Source: Opitutaceae bacterium
Lineage (GTDB): Bacteria; Verrucomicrobiota; Verrucomicrobiia; Opitutales; Opitutaceae
Assembly (NCBI GenBank): GCA_003168315.1
Contig: PMSP01000361.1
Coordinates: 1,255-10,960 of the forward strand
DNA: 9,706 nt
Direction: 5' to 3'
Part shown: piece after piece, positions 5,519 to 9,706 of the stretch
Layout of the letters: each line of letters begins with the position of its first letter
How positions within the stretch are numbered: the stretch's first letter is position 1
Notes under the pieces: model-generated
Database searches by the model: none
What the model was told of the DNA's origin: nothing
The model's input: only the letters and a program-made list of their open reading frames with translations
Position numbers and translations under genes: made by a program

Positions 5519-7846
5519 ATGCGTCGCCCAGGATGTGAGAACCCCAAGCATTTTAGCGCCGGTCTTGCCGCGCTGGTCCTGATGGGCGCGCTGGCAACGG
5601 CCTCGTCCTCGCGTGCGGATCCGGGCGCGGCCTTCAGCAACCCCCAGATCGAGGCCCGGGTCGACGCCCTCCTCGGGCAGATGACCGTCGAGGAAAAGGT
5701 CGGGCAGCTGAACCAGTTCGCGGCGGACACCCTCACCGGCCCGGGCCAGGTCGTCAGCGACGGCGATCAGAAGATCCGCAGCGGCCAGGTCGGCAGCCTC
5801 TTCAACGCCGTGGCTGCCAAGGCGACCAACAGGTACCAGAAGGAGGCCGTCGAGGGGTCGAGGCTTCACATCCCCATCCTTTTTGGATACGACGTGATCC
5901 ACGGCTTCAGGACCCTCTTCCCGATTCCCCTGGGCCTGTCGGCAAGCTGGGATCCCGGCCTCGTGGAGCGGACCGCCCGCGTCGCGGCCCAGGAAGCCTC
6001 CCGCGAGGGCGTCCGATGGACGTTCTCGCCGATGGTGGACATTGCGAGGGACCCCCGATGGGGCCGGATCGCGGAGGGCGCCGGCGAGGACCCGTATCTC
6101 GGCTCGGAGTTCGCGCGGGCCTACGTGAGGGGATACCAGGGAATGCGCCTGGGCGACCCGGACTCGATAATCGCGTGCGCAAAGCACTTTGTCGGCTACG
6201 GCGCCGCGGAGGGCGGCCGCGACTACAACACGGCGGAGATCTCCGAGCGCACCCTGAGGGACGTCTATCTGCCGCCATTCCATGCGGCGGTCGACGAGGG
6301 TGCCGGGACCCTCATGTCGGCGTTCAACGCGAGCGACGGGGTTCCCGCTAGCGCCAACCCCTTCACGCTGACCCAGGTGCTGAGGGACGAGTGGAGGTTT
6401 TCCGGCTTCGTCGTCAGCGACTGGACGGCGGTAAGGGAAATCATGCTCCACGGCATCGCCGACGACGGGCGCACCGCCGCCCGCAAGAGCTTCCTCGCCG
6501 GGGTCGACATGGACATGCAGAGCGACCTTTTCCTTCCCAACCTGCCCGGGCTCGTCCGGGACGGGGAGGTGCCCGCGGACAGGCTGGACGAGTCGGTCCG
6601 CAGGGTTCTCCGGATAAAGTTCGCCCTGGGCCTTTTCGACAAACCCTACGTGGGAACGACCGAGGCCGTCGGAGTCCCCCCCGCGAGGCGAGGGGTGGAT
6701 CTCGCTCGCGAGGCCGCGGAGGAGTCATTCGTTCTCCTGCAGAATCGGGACACCGGGTCCGGTGCGCTCCTCCCGCTCGGTGCCGGACGCGGCCGCAGGA
6801 TCGCACTCATCGGCCCGCTGGCGGACAGCGGCCTGGACATGATGGGGTCCTGGACGGGCGCCGCGGACCCGGGCGACGTCGTGACGCTCAGGACCGCCTT
6901 GTCCCGGCGCGTCGCGAGCGAGGGGATGGTCCTCTCCGAGGCGCGCGGGACCGCCATCGCCGGCGACTCGGAATCCGGGTTCGCGGAGGCGCTCGGCGCG
7001 GCCCGCAGCTCGGACGTGGTGATCCTGGCGCTCGGCGAAAGCGGCCACAGCTCGGGCGAGGCCTCCTCGCGGTCCAGCCTGGATCTCCCGGGAAACCAGG
7101 AGAGGCTGCTCGAGGCGGTCGCCGCAACTGGCAAGCCCATCGTCCTGGTCCTCTTCAGCGGGCGCCCGCTGTCGATCGGGTGGGCCTCGCGGCATGTCCC
7201 CGCGATCCTCGAGGCCTGGTTTCCGGGGCAGCAGGCGGGCCCGGCGCTCGTCCGCGTCCTCTTCGGGGATTCCAGCCCGTCGGGTCGGCTTACGGTCTCC
7301 GTCCCGCGCTCGGTCGGGCAGGTCCCAATCTACTACAACTCGCTCAACACCGGCCGGCCGCGATCGGACCCCATCGGCCTCGGCGACAAGAAGGCGGATC
7401 CCTACTACGTGACAGGCTACATCGACGAGAAGAACACGCCGCTCTACCCGTTTGGATACGGGCTCACCTACACGACTTTCAGCTATTCCCCGGTCCGCGT
7501 CGACCTGTCCACGATCAGCGCGAGGGCCCTTAAAGCCGGGACGGCGCACCTGACCGTCAGCGCCGACGTCCGCAACACGGGGGCGCGCGAGGGGACGGAG
7601 ACCGCACAGCTGTACATACGCCTGCGCGGGACGAGCGTCGCCCGGCCAGTGAGGGAACTTAAGGGATTCCGGCGGCTGCGCCTGGCGCCCGGCGAGAGCC
7701 GGCGGGTCGACTTCACGCTCGGCCGGGAGGAACTCTCATTCTGGAACATCGAGATGAAGGACGTCGTGGAACCCGCTTCCCTCTACGTCTGGGTCGGACC
7801 CGACTGCACCCAGGGCTCCCCCGCCAAGGTCGAGCTTGGCGAGTAG
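5519..7846 (+). CDS. bglX: Periplasmic beta-glucosidase, glycoside hydrolase family 3
   Basis: A full-length, 775-residue BglX-type GH3 enzyme that releases glucose (or a related sugar) from the non-reducing end of beta-linked oligosaccharides. A signal peptide spans about residues 1-33 (MRRPGCENPKH, hydrophobic FSAGLAALVLMG, cleavage after SRA), placing it in the periplasm. The TIM-barrel domain (about 42-370) has the RDPRWGR element near 177-183, KHF at 222-224 and the nucleophile motif VVSDW with Asp301. The alpha/beta sandwich domain (about 390-630) carries SGEA with Glu514 as the likely acid/base, followed by a typical GKPIVLVLFSGRPL stretch. A fibronectin-III-like domain closes the protein from about 675. 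Length matches E. coli BglX. The ATG at 5519 gives a compact signal peptide; an in-frame ATG at 5495 adds eight residues, and neither has a good Shine-Dalgarno sequence. Its end converges on the modA-like gene 12 nt away. Confidence 0.95.
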   Translation: MRRPGCENPKHFSAGLAALVLMGALATASSSRADPGAAFSNPQIEARVDALLGQMTVEEKVGQLNQFAADTLTGPGQVVSDGDQKIRSGQVGSLFNAVAAKATNRYQKEAVEGSRLHIPILFGYDVIHGFRTLFPIPLGLSASWDPGLVERTARVAAQEASREGVRWTFSPMVDIARDPRWGRIAEGAGEDPYLGSEFARAYVRGYQGMRLGDPDSIIACAKHFVGYGAAEGGRDYNTAEISERTLRDVYLPPFHAAVDEGAGTLMSAFNASDGVPASANPFTLTQVLRDEWRFSGFVVSDWTAVREIMLHGIADDGRTAARKSFLAGVDMDMQSDLFLPNLPGLVRDGEVPADRLDESVRRVLRIKFALGLFDKPYVGTTEAVGVPPARRGVDLAREAAEESFVLLQNRDTGSGALLPLGAGRGRRIALIGPLADSGLDMMGSWTGAADPGDVVTLRTALSRRVASEGMVLSEARGTAIAGDSESGFAEALGAARSSDVVILALGESGHSSGEASSRSSLDLPGNQERLLEAVAATGKPIVLVLFSGRPLSIGWASRHVPAILEAWFPGQQAGPALVRVLFGDSSPSGRLTVSVPRSVGQVPIYYNSLNTGRPRSDPIGLGDKKADPYYVTGYIDEKNTPLYPFGYGLTYTTFSYSPVRVDLSTISARALKAGTAHLTVSADVRNTGAREGTETAQLYIRLRGTSVARPVRELKGFRRLRLAPGESRRVDFTLGREELSFWNIEMKDVVEPASLYVWVGPDCTQGSPAKVELGE

Positions 7847-7858
7847 CCAGAGACCCGA

Positions 7859-8647
7859 TCAGGGCGTCGCCGGCAGCCCATACCCAAAGTTCTCGAGGAT
7901 CCGGCGGGCGGTGGGACTGGTCAAAAACGCGATATACTGGGCGGCTGCGGGGTTTCCCGCCCCGTGCGCGGTTATGAGGGCCCCCTGCTCCAGCGATGCA
8001 TAGAGCGTGGCGGGCACCTCGACCCACCGGCCCCTGCTCTTCAGCTTGGGCGATATCACGATCGAGAGGGCGACGAATCCGGCGTCGGCGTTGCCGGTTT
8101 CGACAAACTGCGCCGTCTGCGAGATATTCTCGCCCATGACGATCCTTGCCTGCGCAGCGTCCCACAGGCCGAGCTTCTGGAGGGCCTGCTTGGCCGCCCG
8201 GCCATAGGGCGCCGTGTCGGGGTTCGCCACCGCGATCCTCATGACCGCCGGGTTCCGCACCGTGGCGGCGATGTCCGAGACATCGAGGTCCGCCCTCGTG
8301 GTCCAGAGGACAAGCCGGCCGACCGCGAACGTGACCAGCGACTTCCCGTCGCCCTGGCCGGCCTTCACGAGCGCCATCGGGAAATCCAGGTCCGCCCCGA
8401 GGAAGACGTCGTACGGCGCCCCGTGCGTGATCTGGGCGACAAGGCTTCCGGAGGCGCCGGTGGCGCTCGTCACGGTCACGTCCGGCGCGGTGTTCTTGAA
8501 CTCCCCATTCAGCGCATCCAGCGCGTAGACCAGGTTTGCCGCGGCGGCGATGGACAGCGTGGGCGCATGGGGCGCATCGGCGGCGCGGACGGAAACGGGG
8601 AGCGCAATGGCCGCGACCGCCAGAAGGGCCCCTATCCGGCTTCTCAT
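7859..8647 (-). CDS. modA: ModA-type molybdate/oxyanion ABC transporter substrate-binding protein
   Basis: Periplasmic binding protein of the ModA family, which captures molybdate or tungstate for an ABC importer. It has 262 residues with a signal peptide at about 1-22 (MRSRIGALLAVAAIALPVSVRA). Family motifs are in order: AAAANL (34-38 region), TGASGSL (63-69) with Ser67 near the anion site, GAPYDVFLGAD (76-86), NPDTAPYGRAA (142-152), GENISQTAQFV (172-182) and NADAGFVALS (186-195). The FVALS form resembles Azotobacter-type ModA rather than the E. coli form with a ligand Tyr at that point. The ATG at 8647 is chosen because it yields the signal peptide and overlaps the upstream stop as ATGA, indicating translational coupling. 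No modB or modC follows: the next gene, 12 nt away, is on the opposite strand. Any permease must be encoded elsewhere, or the protein has another role. Confidence 0.9.
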   Translation of the reverse strand: MRSRIGALLAVAAIALPVSVRAADAPHAPTLSIAAAANLVYALDALNGEFKNTAPDVTVTSATGASGSLVAQITHGAPYDVFLGADLDFPMALVKAGQGDGKSLVTFAVGRLVLWTTRADLDVSDIAATVRNPAVMRIAVANPDTAPYGRAAKQALQKLGLWDAAQARIVMGENISQTAQFVETGNADAGFVALSIVISPKLKSRGRWVEVPATLYASLEQGALITAHGAGNPAAAQYIAFLTSPTARRILENFGYGLPATP

Positions 8648-9192
8648 GGGCCCGAGGGCTTGGCGGGGATCGGCACAACCTCGATGGAGGTCACCATCCG
8701 CGCCCACCGAGCCGCGCGCTTGTCACCGGGTGCGACGATCCGGAGCGGTCCGGAGTTCGGAGGCAGGGGCTTTCCGTCCTCGCTGTCAGAAAGGAGGAGC
8801 GTTCGGTCGCTGAAGGCCTCGTCAAATTCCGCGAGCGCGAAGAGCGTCGCGTAGCCGTCTTTCGCGTGGACAATCACCGCAAGGCGCAGGGCGGGCCCGC
8901 GCATCTTCTCGCCAAGGGGGGCCCCTACCTTCAGGAGCAGGTCGCGGACGGGCACGCCGGAATAGGTGTGCTGCTTCTGCTCGTGGGGATCGACAAGGGT
9001 GATCTCCGTGTGGGGGAGCGCCGCGAATTCCTCGATCGTGTAGGCGACCGTGCTGTCCTGGGCACTCACGCGCACGACGGGGTCGGCGAAGCCGCGGGTG
9101 ACGGCCAGGGTCAGGAGGAGGATCACAAGGCCCGTTCGCCGCATGCGTCCAACGGCGCCAACGCGGCGCAAGGAAGGATTCCGGATTGTCAT
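8644..9192 (-). CDS. Small exported molybdopterin-dependent oxidoreductase-like (SUOX-fold) protein lacking cysteine
   Basis: A 182-residue protein resembling the molybdopterin-binding domain of the sulfite-oxidase (SUOX) family. A basic N terminus and hydrophobic GLVILLLTLAV (21-31) form a signal peptide ending near GFAD, so the domain should be periplasmic. The family pattern follows: TIEEFAALPHTEITL (52-66), TYSGVPVRDLL (76-86), KDGYATLFALAEFDEAF (111-127), GPLRIVAPGDKRAARW (148-163) and the closing RMVTSIEVV. The whole protein contains no Cys, so the usual Mo-coordinating cysteine of sulfite oxidases is absent. It is also far shorter than full enzymes. The ATG at 9192 is supported by GGAGG 5 nt upstream; GTG 9204 would lie across that site, and ATG 9144 would give a minimal signal peptide. 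It is coupled to modA by a 4-nt overlap. Confidence 0.8.
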   Translation of the reverse strand: MTIRNPSLRRVGAVGRMRRTGLVILLLTLAVTRGFADPVVRVSAQDSTVAYTIEEFAALPHTEITLVDPHEQKQHTYSGVPVRDLLLKVGAPLGEKMRGPALRLAVIVHAKDGYATLFALAEFDEAFSDRTLLLSDSEDGKPLPPNSGPLRIVAPGDKRAARWARMVTSIEVVPIPAKPSGP

Positions 9193-9197
9193 CGGTG

Positions 9198-9202
9198 CCT
9201 CC
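9198..9202 (-). promoter_or_regulatory. Ribosome binding site of the SUOX-fold gene
   Basis: GGAGG on the minus strand, 5 nt before the ATG at 9192. It decides this start over the GTG at 9204 and the ATG at 9144. Confidence 0.6.
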
Positions 9203-9257
9203 ACTCAGCCCCGCCCCATTCCGCTGTCAAGTTTCCCCGCCGGACCGGGCGCTCCGA

Positions 9258-9706
9258 TCAGAAACGAATCTTCGCCGTCAGCAGAAGGGTCCGTCCCGGG
9301 CCGGGAACCGCATGGTTCTCGTCCACCTCGGTGTAGTACACGCCGTTGTAGCAGAGCTTGTCCGTGATGTTGTTCAGGTTCAGCTGGAACTCCAGGTGCT
9401 GGTTCACGCGGTACGAGACCATCCCGTTCAGGACGACATAGCTCGGCACGCCGGCTGTGTTGTCCACGTCGGCGTAGCGCCGGCTCATGTAGAGGGCGCC
9501 CCCGCCCACCTTCCAGGTGCGTCCCGGCTCCCACGTCATCCAGAGGTTCATCGAGTCCGTCGGTATGTTCGGAACCCTTTTCCCGACGGCCGCCGGATCA
9601 GTCGACGCGGATATGCGGTCGTCGAGGTGCGTGTAGGCGGCCTGGATTTCCAGCTCGCTCGTGAGATAGCCCGAGATGCCGACCTCGGCCCCCAGGACGC
9701 GCTGGT
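9258..9706 (-). CDS. TonB-dependent outer-membrane receptor, C-terminal part (5'-partial)
   Basis: The visible 148 residues are the last strands of a TonB-dependent receptor beta-barrel; the plug and most of the barrel lie outside the window. The frame is open to the right edge, reading QRVLGAEVGISGYLTSELE and on. Typical features are AAYTHLDD with a turn, then KRVPNIPTDSMNLW, GGGALYMSRRYAD, VPSYVVLNGMVSYRVN, LNLNNITDK (N-L-N/T-D-K box), VPGPGRT and a terminal aromatic residue (KIRF) as required for barrel insertion. This pattern is closest to catecholate-siderophore-type receptors. The ATG at 9551 is internal. The SUOX-fold and modA genes follow on the same strand after a 65-nt gap, which suggests they serve the same ligand. 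The family is very likely; the ligand is not known. Confidence 0.9.
   Translation of the reverse strand, partial: QRVLGAEVGISGYLTSELEIQAAYTHLDDRISASTDPAAVGKRVPNIPTDSMNLWMTWEPGRTWKVGGGALYMSRRYADVDNTAGVPSYVVLNGMVSYRVNQHLEFQLNLNNITDKLCYNGVYYTEVDENHAVPGPGRTLLLTAKIRF

Noticed and set aside
7835..7852. Terminator between bglX and modA
   Set aside because: Only a short, bulged CTTGGC/GCCAGAG pairing is found, with no T-run; too weak to annotate.
9202..9230. Promoter between the TonB receptor and the SUOX-fold gene (TTGACA at 9225-9230, minus strand)
   Set aside because: The -35-like box is perfect, but the sequence 17 nt away (TGAGTG) is a poor -10 and would overlap the ribosome binding site.

Overview
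This window of high-GC, densely coding DNA reads as the chromosome of a Gram-negative, polysaccharide-using bacterium. A TonB-dependent outer-membrane receptor, Sec-type signal peptides on several enzymes, a BglX-type GH3 beta-glucosidase and an exported Gfo/Idh/MocA oxidoreductase next to an exported esterase all fit an outer-membrane heterotroph. The mix (DUF2167, exported Gfo/Idh proteins, sugar-active secreted enzymes) suggests Verrucomicrobiota, perhaps Opitutaceae-like, with Acidobacteriota or similar as alternatives. The taxonomic call is inference only; no rRNA or other marker gene is present.

Layout: (1) 1-2142, plus strand: a site-2-protease-like M50 membrane metalloprotease (5' end probably outside the window), a DUF2167 membrane-anchored protein and a small helical protein resembling DUF6483, closely spaced as one operon. 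(2) 2150-4170, minus strand: an exported alpha/beta-hydrolase esterase followed 14 nt later by an exported Gfo/Idh/MocA oxidoreductase, likely one operon for modifying carbohydrates outside the cytoplasm. It converges on region 1 through a GC-rich hairpin whose loop holds both stop codons. (3) 4171-4337: divergent intergenic region. (4) 4338-5351, plus strand: a DCC-family thiol-disulfide oxidoreductase and a DUF2062 membrane protein separated by a small hairpin. (5) 5519-7846, plus strand: a full-length periplasmic GH3 beta-glucosidase (bglX) behind a 167-nt leader with a LacI-type operator-like palindrome. (6) 7859-9706, minus strand: the C-terminal part of a TonB-dependent receptor, then a small exported SUOX-fold molybdopterin-oxidoreductase-domain protein with no cysteine, then a ModA-type periplasmic binding protein; the last two overlap by the ATGA coupling arrangement.

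The most unusual part is region 6. A ModA-like protein is coupled to a cysteine-free SUOX-fold protein and sits behind a catecholate-type TonB receptor, with no modB/modC permease directly downstream because bglX converges immediately. This may be an outer-membrane/periplasmic oxyanion or metal-chelate capture module rather than a standard Mod transporter. No CRISPR array, insertion sequence, rRNA or convincing tRNA was found.
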